From CAZAQB01 sp964487155 (GTDB lineage Bacteria; Pseudomonadota; Gammaproteobacteria; Nitrococcales; Nitrococcaceae), in contig CAZAQB010000082.1 of assembly GCA_964487155.1 (NCBI GenBank), positions 1 through 14,829 of the forward strand: a stretch of DNA of 14,829 nucleotides, read 5' to 3'. The translations under genes were made by a program, and so were the position numbers. Within the stretch, counting starts at the first letter, position 1; each line of letters opens with the position of its first letter. The notes under the pieces were generated by a model that saw nothing but the letters and a program-made list of their open reading frames with translations, ran no database searches and was not told the origin of the DNA. Below are positions 6,615-13,021 of the stretch, piece after piece.

Positions 6615-7684
6615 TGCCGGAGGCCGGCGGCAGCGCCGCCTCCGACGCATTCACCGCGGCGGTGCTGGACTGGTTCCGGCAGCACGGCCGCCGCCACCTG
6701 CCCTGGCAGCAGCCGGCCACTCCCTACCGGGTGTGGGTCTCGGAGATCATGCTCCAGCAGACCCAGGTGGCCACGGTGGTGCCCTACTTCCAGCGCTTCA
6801 TGGAGCGCTTCCCCGACCTGGAGACGCTGGCCGCCGCGCCGCTGGACGACGTGCTGCACCACTGGTCGGGCCTCGGCTACTACGCCCGCGCCCGCAACCT
6901 GCACGCCGCCGCAAGGCGCATCGTCGATGAACACGGCGGCCGGTTTCCCGGGACCCTGGAGGCGGTGCAGGCGCTGCCCGGCATCGGCCGCTCCACCGCC
7001 GGCGCCGTGCTATCCCTGTCCCTGGGCCAGCCCCATCCCATCCTGGACGGCAACGTGCGCCGGGTGCTGGCCCGCTACCATGCCGTTGCCGGCTGGCCCG
7101 GCCGCGCCGAGGTGCAGCGCCGGCTCTGGGAGCTGGCCGAGGCCCATACCCCGGAAAGCCGGGCTGCGCAGTACAACCAGGCCGTCATGGACCTCGGCGC
7201 CACGCTCTGCCTGCCACGCCGGCCGCGCTGCGGCGAGTGCCCGGTGGCGGAAGGCTGCCTGGCCCGGGCCGAGGGCGAGCCGGAGCGCTACCCCGGCCGG
7301 CGGCCGCGGCGCGAGCTGCCGGTGCGCAGCGCCCGCTGGCTGCTGCTGCAGCGCGGCGACGGCGCCGTGCTGCTGCAGCGCCGGCCGCCCGCCGGGGTCT
7401 GGGGCGGTCTGTGGTCGCCGCCGGAGTGCCCGCCGGAGGTGGCCGCCGCGCAGCACTGCCGCCGCGCCCTGGGCCTGGAGCCGGCGACTCCCCGGGACTG
7501 GCCGCCCCTGCGCCACACCTTCAGCCACTTTCACCTGGACATCCTGCCGGTGCATGCCCAGGTGGGTGACGATGCCGGGCGCGCCTTGGAAGGCCCGGAT
7601 TGGGTCTGGTATAAGTCGGGCACTTCGGCGCCCCGGGGCCTGGCCGCCCCGGTAAGCCGCCTGCTCCAGCAGCTGGGAGACTGA
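6614..7684 (+). CDS. mutY: A/G-specific adenine DNA glycosylase MutY
   Basis: MutY removes adenine mispaired with 8-oxoguanine or guanine, preventing G:C to T:A transversions. At 356 residues it has the normal length. All key elements are seen: catalytic Glu44 in SEIMLQQTQV; the helix-hairpin-helix LPGIGRSTAG (121-130); catalytic Asp145 in LDGNVRRVLAR; and the 4Fe-4S ligands C199-x6-C206-x2-C209-x5-C215. The numbering is shifted by a constant 7 from the E. coli enzyme (E37, D138, C192-C208). A Nudix-like 8-oxoG recognition domain follows from about residue 235, including the family motif HTFSHFHL. The ATG overlaps the asmA-like stop (ATGA-type overlap), and yggX starts 4 bases after its stop. 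The enzyme appears intact. Confidence 0.97.
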   Translation: MPEAGGSAASDAFTAAVLDWFRQHGRRHLPWQQPATPYRVWVSEIMLQQTQVATVVPYFQRFMERFPDLETLAAAPLDDVLHHWSGLGYYARARNLHAAARRIVDEHGGRFPGTLEAVQALPGIGRSTAGAVLSLSLGQPHPILDGNVRRVLARYHAVAGWPGRAEVQRRLWELAEAHTPESRAAQYNQAVMDLGATLCLPRRPRCGECPVAEGCLARAEGEPERYPGRRPRRELPVRSARWLLLQRGDGAVLLQRRPPAGVWGGLWSPPECPPEVAAAQHCRRALGLEPATPRDWPPLRHTFSHFHLDILPVHAQVGDDAGRALEGPDWVWYKSGTSAPRGLAAPVSRLLQQLGD

Positions 7685-7688
7685 CCCC

Positions 7689-7955
7689 ATGGCCCGCACC
7701 GTCCACTGCGTGAAGCTCGGCACCGAGGCCGAAGGCCTGGAGCGGCCTCCCTATCCCGGGGAGCTCGGCCAGCGCATCTTCGAGCAAATCTCCAAGGAGG
7801 CCTGGGGCATGTGGCTGCAGCACCAGACCATGCTCATCAACGAGTACCGCCTGACGCCGGTGGACCCCAAGGCCCGGCAGTTCCTGGAGCGGGAGATGGA
7901 GAACTTCTTCTTCGGCCCTGGCTCCGCCCCGCCGCCGGATTACCGGGCGGGGTAG
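7689..7955 (+). CDS. yggX: YggX, Fe(II)-trafficking / oxidative-stress protein
   Basis: YggX is a small cytosolic protein (88 residues here, about 90 in E. coli). It is linked to iron handling and protection of Fe-S clusters, and is regulated by SoxRS in enterobacteria. The sequence shows the conserved N-terminal V-x-C-V/x-K-L-G region with Cys7, the PYPGELG segment, the helical K-E-A-W-x-x-W-L-x-x-Q-T-M-L-I-N-E core, and the R-x-F-L-E-x-E-M-x-x-F-F-F end. The ATG follows the mutY stop by 4 bases, so it belongs to the same operon. Pairing with the Fe-S enzyme MutY is the usual gammaproteobacterial arrangement and supports the identification. Confidence 0.96.
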   Translation: MARTVHCVKLGTEAEGLERPPYPGELGQRIFEQISKEAWGMWLQHQTMLINEYRLTPVDPKARQFLEREMENFFFGPGSAPPPDYRAG

Positions 7956-7991
7956 CGGCGAGTCGGCCGCCCCGGCTCGCCTGGGGGGCGC

Positions 7992-8022
7992 GTAGGGTGG
8001 ATGGAGCGGAGCGAAATCCACC
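7992..8022 (+). repeat. REP-like hairpin with GTAG head
   Basis: GTAG is followed by GGTGGAT (7996-8002) and its exact complement ATCCACC (8016-8022) around a 13-base purine-rich loop. It is of the GTAGGGTGGAT...ATCCACC type found dispersed in many gammaproteobacteria. Like the pair at 2084-2242, it lies between convergent genes just after the end of an operon. Confidence 0.7.
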
Positions 8023-8037
8023 GCGGGGGAGTGAAAA

Positions 8038-8065
8038 GGACTGAGGACTGAGGACTGAGGACTGA
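8038..8065 (+). repeat. GGACTGA heptamer array, 4 exact copies (left arm)
   Basis: Four perfect tandem copies of a 7-base unit, 28 bases in all. It is the exact reverse complement of units in the array at 8111-8157, so the two arrays can pair. Confidence 0.95.
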
Positions 8066-8073
8066 GTTGAAGA

Positions 8074-8092
8074 GGCGGCCTTGACAGGCGCC
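8074..8092. repeat. Small hairpin at the centre of the opposed heptamer arrays
   Basis: GGCGGCCT (8074-8081) and AGGCGCC (8086-8092) pair over 7 bp with one bulged G, closing a TGAC loop. It lies in the 45-base spacer between the arrays, so the whole region could form a long composite hairpin or cruciform. Confidence 0.55.
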
Positions 8093-8110
8093 GAGGTCGG
8101 GCGACGCTCT

Positions 8111-8157
8111 CCTCAGTCCTCAGTCCTCAGTCCTCAGTCCTCAGTCCTCAGTCCTCA
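8111..8157 (-). repeat. CCTCAGT heptamer array, 6 copies plus a partial (right arm)
   Basis: Six perfect tandem copies of CCTCAGT plus CCTCA, 47 bases. On the minus strand this is the same unit as the left array. It ends 2 bases before the stop codon of the Lrp-type gene. The unequal copy number (4 against 6.7) suggests slippage after duplication or inversion. Confidence 0.95.
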
Positions 8158-8159
8158 CG

Positions 8160-8606
8160 TCAAACCCGCGGCCCGCCCCTCCGGTTCTTCACCCGCCTCA
8201 GCAGCGTCTTGCAATCGATGCTGAGCACGCCCTCCCGGGAAAAGAAATGCCGGCTGACGAAGGCGTCGAGGTGCGCCTCGGTGTCGGTCAGGGTATGGAT
8301 GTGCAGGCTCTGCAGGTCGCTCATCACATACAGGCTGACCACCTCCGGCGCCGCGCCCAGCTCCGTGCAGAAGGCCTCGATGTGCTGCGGGCTGATGCGG
8401 GCGTCGATGAAGGCGGACACGCCGCGGCCCAGCTTCACCGGGTTCACCACCGCCGTGAACTGCTCGATGACGCCGCTATCCACCAGGTGCTGCACCCGCT
8501 CCCGGGCGTGGGCCCGGGAGATGTCGAGCTGCCGGCCGATCTCCGCGAAAGACATGCGGCTGTTGCGGATCAGCAGCTCCAGAATGCGCTCGTCGATGGC
8601 TTCCAT
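8160..8606 (-). CDS. Lrp/AsnC-family transcriptional regulator
   Basis: This is a 148-residue regulator. I chose the ATG at 8606 because GGGGAGGGG lies just upstream and the chain then opens with the family start MEAIDERILELL. The winged HTH (about 4-60) includes the signature S-F-A-E-I-G-R-Q-L-D-I-S-x-x-x-x-R-E-R-V-x-x-L and V-I-E-Q-F-T. The C-terminal part (about 65-140) is an RAM/AsnC-type alpha-beta domain that binds small effectors, commonly amino acids, at the oligomer interface. In ISARAHARER the more usual S-x-x-T/P-V-x-x-R pattern is Ala-rich. It is divergent from the TRAP operon, 365 bases away, and is therefore the natural candidate to sense the imported substrate or its product. 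The effector is unknown. Confidence 0.88.
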   Translation of the reverse strand: MEAIDERILELLIRNSRMSFAEIGRQLDISRAHARERVQHLVDSGVIEQFTAVVNPVKLGRGVSAFIDARISPQHIEAFCTELGAAPEVVSLYVMSDLQSLHIHTLTDTEAHLDAFVSRHFFSREGVLSIDCKTLLRRVKNRRGGPRV

Positions 8607-8732
8607 CCGCCCCTCCCCGGGCCCGGCGCCCGCCGCGGCACTGCCTTGGGGCAGCGGGCCGCAATGGTGCCTGGCGTACAAACGCACAGATTAGCGCTGT
8701 TCCAGTGTCGATCGTATCCGGCGCAGGGATCA

Positions 8733-8750
8733 GCGCCGCACAAGCGGCGC
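8733..8750. promoter_or_regulatory. Perfect inverted repeat, possible activator or Lrp operator
   Basis: GCGCCGC and GCGGCGC flank ACAA. It lies about 175 bases upstream of the start expected from the sigma-54 promoter, within the usual range of enhancer-binding-protein sites, and about 130 bases upstream of the Lrp-type start. It could also be a simple GC-rich hairpin. Confidence 0.35.
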
Positions 8751-8892
8751 CGGTTACCTCCCCCGGCTCCCGGATGTCAGATGCCGGTTGTCCGGCCATG
8801 CCTTGCGCAGGTGCAGAGGCACACCCGTCACCGGCCCCGGAAACCGAAAAATATCAAGTAGTGCCAGTCGGTTGCAGAGATTCCGGGGTTGT

Positions 8893-8908
8893 TGGCACGC
8901 CCCTCGCA
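8893..8908 (+). promoter_or_regulatory. Sigma-54 (RpoN) promoter of the TRAP operon
   Basis: TGGCACG-CCCC-TCGCA matches the -24/-12 consensus TGGCACG-N4-TTGCW with one mismatch. The invariant GG (8894-8895) and GC (8906-8907) are separated by exactly 10 bases. Transcription would start near 8918 and leave a leader of about 54 bases before dctP. Sigma-54 control with a DctD-type activator is known for several dct-type uptake systems; no such activator gene is in the window. Confidence 0.7.
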
Positions 8909-8971
8909 AGCGGTGACCGGCAGTAGCCCGGGTCATTGGGGCCCGGTCCACGCCACTGCGAGGATCAGGAC

Positions 8972-10060
8972 ATGACCATCAATCGACGTGAATTCCTTGC
9001 GGCGGGCGCCGGTGCCGGCGCCCTGCTGGGCGCCCCGGCGGTGGTATCCGCCCAGTCCGACAGGACCTTCCGCTGGAAGATGACCAACGCCTACCCGCCC
9101 GGCGCGCCGTTCTACGTCACCGGGCCCGGCAGCCCCGAGGACTTCTGCGCCAAGCTCGACGCCATGTCCGGCGGGCGGCTCAAGGTCGACCACTTCGCCG
9201 CCGGCGAGCTGATCCCGGCCCTGGAAGGCTTCGACGCCGTCTCCAAGGGCATCGTCGAGATGAACGCCGCCAACGCCTACTTCTGGGCGGGCAAGATCCC
9301 GGCGGCCCAGTATTTCACCACCGTGCCCTTCGGCATGAACTTCCAGGGCATGAACGCCTGGATCTACCACGGCGGCGGGCTTGAGCTGTGGCACGAGCTC
9401 TACGCCGAGCACGACCTGGTGGCCTTCCCCATGGGCAACACCGGCGTGCAGATGACCGGCTGGTTCCGCGAGCCGATGGAGTCCATCGAGGATTTCAACG
9501 GCCTGAAGATGCGCATCCCCGGCCTGGCCGGCAAGGTCTACGCCGAGCTGGGGGTGAACGTGCGCCTGCTGCCCGGCGGCGAGATCTTCCCGGCCCTGGA
9601 GCGGGGCGTGATCGACGCCGCCGAGTTCGTCGGTCCCTACCAGGACCGCCGCCTGGGCCTGCACAACGCCGCCAAGTACTACTACACCACCGGCTGGCAC
9701 GAGCCCAACAACGTCAGCGAGCTGCTGATCAACAAGAGCGCCTGGGACAAGCTGCCCGCCGACCTGCAGGCCATCGTCAAGACCGCCGCCATGGCCTGCA
9801 ACATCGAGAGCCACACCTGGTCGGAGGCCAACAACTCCGACGCGCTGACCGACCTGGTGCAGAACCACGGCGTCACCGCCGGCCCGCTGAACTCACGGAT
9901 AGTCGACCGCCTCAAGGAAGTGACCATGGACACCCTGGAGTCCATGGCCAATGCCGACCCGGCCACCCGCAAGGTCCACGACGCGTTCTTCGCCTTCCGG
10001 GCCAGGCACTCCTCCTGGGCGGCGGTGAGCGAGAAGGTGGTGCAGGGCCTGGTGGGCTGA
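8972..10060 (+). CDS. dctP: TRAP transporter solute-binding protein DctP (TakP/FcbT1-like)
   Basis: This is the periplasmic binding subunit of a Na+-driven TRAP transporter, 362 residues. The ATG at 8972 has GAGGA 7 bases upstream and begins a twin-arginine-type signal (NRREFLA at 4-10, Ala/Gly-rich core, cleavage near VVSA-QSD). The mature chain reads like the TakP/FcbT1 branch (COG4663-like): FAAGELIPALEGFDAVSKGIVEM; GWFRE with Arg166; LKMRIPG with Arg181, the position of the conserved carboxylate-binding arginine; PALERGVIDAAEFVGPY; and AKYYYTTGWHEP. TakP binds 2-oxoacids such as pyruvate with Na+, and FcbT1 binds 4-chlorobenzoate. The ligand is therefore probably a carboxylate, and a 2-oxoacid-like one is favoured. 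DctQ follows after 12 bases. Confidence 0.93.
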   Translation: MTINRREFLAAGAGAGALLGAPAVVSAQSDRTFRWKMTNAYPPGAPFYVTGPGSPEDFCAKLDAMSGGRLKVDHFAAGELIPALEGFDAVSKGIVEMNAANAYFWAGKIPAAQYFTTVPFGMNFQGMNAWIYHGGGLELWHELYAEHDLVAFPMGNTGVQMTGWFREPMESIEDFNGLKMRIPGLAGKVYAELGVNVRLLPGGEIFPALERGVIDAAEFVGPYQDRRLGLHNAAKYYYTTGWHEPNNVSELLINKSAWDKLPADLQAIVKTAAMACNIESHTWSEANNSDALTDLVQNHGVTAGPLNSRIVDRLKEVTMDTLESMANADPATRKVHDAFFAFRARHSSWAAVSEKVVQGLVG

Positions 10061-10072
10061 CGGGCCTCCGCC

Positions 10073-10612
10073 ATGGACTCCGTGCACAAGGGCCTCGGCC
10101 GCGCGGTCGAGGCCTTCGGCTGGATCGCCCAGGGCTGCGCCCTGGTGCTGGTGCTGCTGGTGGCCGGCAACGTGCTGGTGCGCTACTTCCTCAGCGAGGG
10201 GCTGGTGTCGCTGCAGGAACTCGAATGGCACCTGGTCTCGCCCATCGCCCTGTTCGGAATGTCCTATGCCCTGCGCCACGACGCCCACGTGCGGGTGGAC
10301 GTGTTTTTCGAGCGCTACCCGCCGCGGCTGCAGGCGGCGGTGGATCTGCTCTCCTCGCTGCTGCTGCTGGCGGTGGCGGTGTACCTGGCCTGGGTGTCGG
10401 TGCCCTGGGTGATGCAGTCCTATGGGCTGGGGGAGGGCTCTCCCGACCCCGGCGGGCTGTCCCACCGCTGGCTGCTGAAGGCCATCATCCCCCTGGGCTT
10501 CGTGGTGCTGGCCATGCAGGCCGCCGCCGCGGCCATGGAGACCTTCTCGCGGGTGGTGGCGCCGGCCCCGGCCGCCGAGCCCGCCGCCGCGGAGCCTGCC
10601 CGTGGGCGGTGA
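10073..10612 (+). CDS. dctQ: TRAP transporter small permease DctQ
   Basis: This 179-residue inner-membrane protein has the four membrane segments expected of DctQ (about 17-40, 54-74, 85-112 and 132-156). The family pattern is present: N-V-L-V-R-Y-F at the end of the first helix, L-E-W-H-L in the second, and R-H-D-A-H-V-R-V-D-V in the loop after it. DctQ forms a complex with DctM and interacts with the loaded DctP. The last 30 residues are an Ala/Pro/Glu-rich tail that looks dispensable. Its TGA overlaps the start of dctM by 11 bases, so the two permease subunits are translationally coupled. The ribosome-binding site before ATG 10073 is weak. Confidence 0.93.
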   Translation: MDSVHKGLGRAVEAFGWIAQGCALVLVLLVAGNVLVRYFLSEGLVSLQELEWHLVSPIALFGMSYALRHDAHVRVDVFFERYPPRLQAAVDLLSSLLLLAVAVYLAWVSVPWVMQSYGLGEGSPDPGGLSHRWLLKAIIPLGFVVLAMQAAAAAMETFSRVVAPAPAAEPAAAEPARGR

Positions 10613-11924
10613 GCTGCTGGCGGTGCTCATGGTGGTGGCGTTCATGGCCATGCTGCTGGCCGGCTTCCCCGTCGCCCTGTCGCTGGCGGTCTCCGGGCTG
10701 GTGTTCGGGTATCTCGGCTTCGGCGACATGCTGTTCGGCCTGCTGCCCGCGCGCATCTACGGGGTGGTGACCAACTACACGCTGCTGGCCATTCCGCTGT
10801 TCGTGTTCATGGGGGTGATGCTGGAGAAATCCCGCATCGCCGACGACATGCTGGACGTGGTCGGCCACGCCATGGGCGGGCTGCGCGGCGGCATGGGCAT
10901 CGCCATCGTGCTGGTGGGGGTGCTGATGGGCGCGTCCACCGGCATCGTCGGCGCCACCGTCGTCACCGTGGGGCTGCTGACCCTGCCGGTGCTGGTGCGC
11001 CGGGGCTACCGCAACAGTGTCTCCTGCGGAACCATCTGCGCCTCCGGCACCCTGGGGCAGATCCTTCCGCCCAGCCTGGTGCTGATCCTGCTCTCGGACA
11101 TCCTCGGCGAGTCCGTCGGCACCCTGTTCGCGGCGGCGGTGTTCCCCGGCCTGCTGCTGGCGGCCACCTACGTCATCTACCTGCTGGCCCTGGGGCGGCT
11201 GCGGCCGGAGTCGGTGCCGCCGGTGCCGTGGGGGGAGCGGGCCGAAGTCTCCGGGGGCGAGCTCGCCCTGCGGCTGCTGAAGTCGGTGCTGCCCACCATC
11301 GCCCTGGTGGTGGCGGTGCTGGGCTCCATCATCGGCGGCGTGGCCGCCCCCACCGAGGCCGCCTCCATGGGCGCCTTCGGGGCGCTGGCCATCGCCGGCG
11401 CCGGCGGGCGGCTGTCCTGGTCGACCCTGCACGAGACCCTCCACGGCACGGTGATGATCAGTGCCATGGTGTTCTTCATCCTGATCTGCGCCCAACCTTT
11501 CAGCCTGGCGTTCCGGGGACTGGGAGGCGAGGGCCTGGTGGAGCGCCTGTTCGAGTGGGTGCCCGGCGGGCTCTACGGCGACCTGCTGTTCATGATGCTG
11601 CTACTGTTCGTGCTGGGCTTCTTCCTGGAATGGATCGAGATCTCCTACATCGCCCTGCCGCTGTTCCTGCCCATCTTCCAGGCGGCCGGGGTGGACATGG
11701 TCTGGCTCGGCATGCTGGTGGCGATGAACCTGCAGACGTCATTCCTCACTCCGCCCTTCGGCTGGGCGCTGTTCTTCCTCAAGGGGGTGGCCCCGGAGGG
11801 CGTGACCACCCGGGACATCTACGCCGGCGTGCTGCCCTTCATCGCCCTGCAGGCGGTGGCCCTGGCCGGGGTGCTGGCGTTCCCCGCCATGGCGACCTGG
11901 CTGCCCGAGGCCATCGGCTGGTAG
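10602..11924 (+). CDS. dctM: TRAP transporter large permease DctM
   Basis: This 440-residue polytopic membrane protein is of normal DctM length, with about a dozen hydrophobic segments. It is the transport channel that couples substrate uptake to Na+ (or H+) entry. Family features seen are the N-terminal G-F-P-V-A-L-S-L; Y-T-L-L-A-I-P-L-F-V-F-M-G; the G-A-S-T-G-I-V-G-A hairpin; G-T-L-G-Q-I-L-P-P-S; the second-half G-G-V-A-A-P-T-E-A-A-S-M-G; and the C-terminal Q-T-S-F-L-T-P-P-F-G. The GTG start at 10602 lies inside the end of dctQ. In-frame GTG 10623 and ATG 10629 are alternatives that would shorten the N-terminus slightly. The TSUP gene begins 3 bases after its stop, so the operon continues. 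Confidence 0.95.
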   Translation: MGGELLAVLMVVAFMAMLLAGFPVALSLAVSGLVFGYLGFGDMLFGLLPARIYGVVTNYTLLAIPLFVFMGVMLEKSRIADDMLDVVGHAMGGLRGGMGIAIVLVGVLMGASTGIVGATVVTVGLLTLPVLVRRGYRNSVSCGTICASGTLGQILPPSLVLILLSDILGESVGTLFAAAVFPGLLLAATYVIYLLALGRLRPESVPPVPWGERAEVSGGELALRLLKSVLPTIALVVAVLGSIIGGVAAPTEAASMGAFGALAIAGAGGRLSWSTLHETLHGTVMISAMVFFILICAQPFSLAFRGLGGEGLVERLFEWVPGGLYGDLLFMMLLLFVLGFFLEWIEISYIALPLFLPIFQAAGVDMVWLGMLVAMNLQTSFLTPPFGWALFFLKGVAPEGVTTRDIYAGVLPFIALQAVALAGVLAFPAMATWLPEAIGW

Positions 11925-11927
11925 GGC

Positions 11928-12773
11928 GTGGACTTCCTGGCCGGGCATGACGCGGCGTGGCTCGCCGCCCTGGTGGTCGCGCTGCTGGCCACCGGCCTTG
12001 CGGCCGGCACCCTGGCCGGCCTGCTGGGGGTCGGCGGCGGCATCGTCATCGTGCCGGTGCTCTACCACCTGTTCACCCTGCTGGGCCTCGACGAGGCGGT
12101 GCGCATGCACGCCGCCGTGGGCACCTCGCTTGCCACCATCATCCCCACCTCCATCAGCTCGGCCCGGGCCCACCACGCCCGGGGCAGCCTGGACACCGAC
12201 CTGCTGAAGAGCATGGCGCCGGGCATCGTGGTGGGCGTGGTGGCCGGCAGCATCGCCGGCGGCTGGCTGAGCGGCGCGGCGCTGACCGCCATATTCGCCG
12301 TGGTGGCCCTGCTGGTGGCGGCCAACATGGGGCTGCTCCGGGAGCCCCTGGTGGTGGCGGAGGCGCTGCCCGGCGGCCTGCCCCGGGCCGGCATCGGCGC
12401 GGTCATCGGCGGCTTCTCAACGCTCATGGGCATCGGCGGCGGCACCCTGTCGGTGCCCATCCTGTCCGCCTTCCGCTACCCCATCCGCCGGGCCGTGGGC
12501 ACCGCCTCGGCCATCGGCCTGATCATCAGCGTGCCGGGCACCCTGGGCTTCGTGCTGAGCGGCGTGGGCGTGCCCGCCCGCCCGCCGGGCAGCCTGGGCT
12601 ACGCCAACCTGGTGGGCTTCGCCCTGATCGTGCCCATGACCGTGCTGATGGCGCCCCAGGGCGCCAAGCTCGCCCACACGGTGAACCCGACGCGCCTGAA
12701 ACAGCTGTTCGCCCTGTTCCTGTTCCTGACGGCGCTGCGCATGTTCGCCGACCTGCCGATCTGGGGGACATAG
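11928..12773 (+). CDS. TSUP-family permease (TauE/SafE-like)
   Basis: This 281-residue membrane protein starts at a GTG 3 bases after dctM. It shows the internal duplication of the TSUP family: G-L-L-G-V-G-G-G-I-V-I-V-P-V-L (31-45) with V-G-T-S-L-A-T-I, and L-M-G-I-G-G-G-T-L-S-V-P-I-L (166-179) with V-G-T-A-S-A-I. About eight membrane helices are predicted. Family members move sulfite, sulfoacetate, 2-oxo- or other organic anions, mostly outward. Co-transcription with a TRAP importer suggests export of a product or by-product, or a second route for a related anion. Its TAG stop is partly formed by the first two bases of a 246-base inverted-repeat element, so the native C-terminus may have been trimmed slightly, but the length is normal. 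Confidence 0.9.
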   Translation: MDFLAGHDAAWLAALVVALLATGLAAGTLAGLLGVGGGIVIVPVLYHLFTLLGLDEAVRMHAAVGTSLATIIPTSISSARAHHARGSLDTDLLKSMAPGIVVGVVAGSIAGGWLSGAALTAIFAVVALLVAANMGLLREPLVVAEALPGGLPRAGIGAVIGGFSTLMGIGGGTLSVPILSAFRYPIRRAVGTASAIGLIISVPGTLGFVLSGVGVPARPPGSLGYANLVGFALIVPMTVLMAPQGAKLAHTVNPTRLKQLFALFLFLTALRMFADLPIWGT

Positions 12774-13017
12774 CCCGGATATCCCACCAAACCGCTCAGG
12801 AGTGATGCCAAGCTCATGGTTGAAGCGAAAGCTGGTCAGTTTCTTCAAGGCGCAAAGACCGCTTCGGGCCGCTACCCGGCCCGGCGGCGGCCGCTCGCGG
12901 CATCTGCCGGCGATCGGCGCGGCGACCATGGCTACGGCCATGCTCTTGCACCGATCACCACCATCTGCTCGCTGCGCGGCTCGCCGGCGGGCCGGGTTTC
13001 GATGGGATATCCGGGCT
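12772..13017. mobile_element. MITE-like element with 15-bp perfect terminal inverted repeats
   Basis: AGCCCGGATATCCCA at 12772-12786 is exactly repeated in inverted orientation at 13003-13017. The 246-base segment fills the TSUP-hydrolase gap almost completely: its first base is the A of the TSUP stop codon and its last is 5 bases before the hydrolase start. The left third (12811-12860) is visibly poorer in GC than the flanks and can fold (TTGAAG at 12820-12825 with CTTCAA at 12843-12848). A CATGGC/GCCATG hairpin lies at 12927-12942. No target-site duplication is evident. On the minus strand the left third reads as an open frame (KKLTSFRFNHELGITPERF) that might be a transposase-tail remnant, but I do not recognise it. 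It could also be a dispersed repeat of another kind. Confidence 0.5.
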
Positions 13018-13021
13018 GACC

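Larger units (their letters stand above)
8607..8971. other. Divergent regulatory gap between lrp-type gene and dctP
   Basis: This 365-base stretch holds no gene. It contains a perfect 7-bp inverted repeat (8733-8750), an AT-rich patch with an IHF-like core TATCAA-GTAG-T (8852-8862), and a strong sigma-54 promoter match (8893-8908). The spacing from upstream palindrome to AT-rich bend to -24/-12 promoter is what enhancer-dependent promoters look like. The IHF site lacks the full TTR end and is only suggestive. Confidence 0.6.

Noticed and set aside
5385..6650. 421-codon minus-strand frame opposite the asmA-like gene
   Set aside because: It is a Leu/Gly/Val/Gln-rich shadow of a strongly supported coding sequence.
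8038..8157. CRISPR array
   Set aside because: The units are 7 bases long, directly adjacent and without spacers, and no cas gene is present.
9388..10770. 460-codon plus-strand frame across dctP, dctQ and dctM
   Set aside because: It is an Arg/Gly/Pro-rich out-of-frame product, while three TRAP genes with clear motifs occupy the region.
12816..13019. 67-codon frame inside the TSUP-hydrolase gap
   Set aside because: It has no recognisable domain, an AGGAG 14 bases from the start is too distant, and the frame is contained within the inverted-repeat element, so it is more likely part of that repeat.
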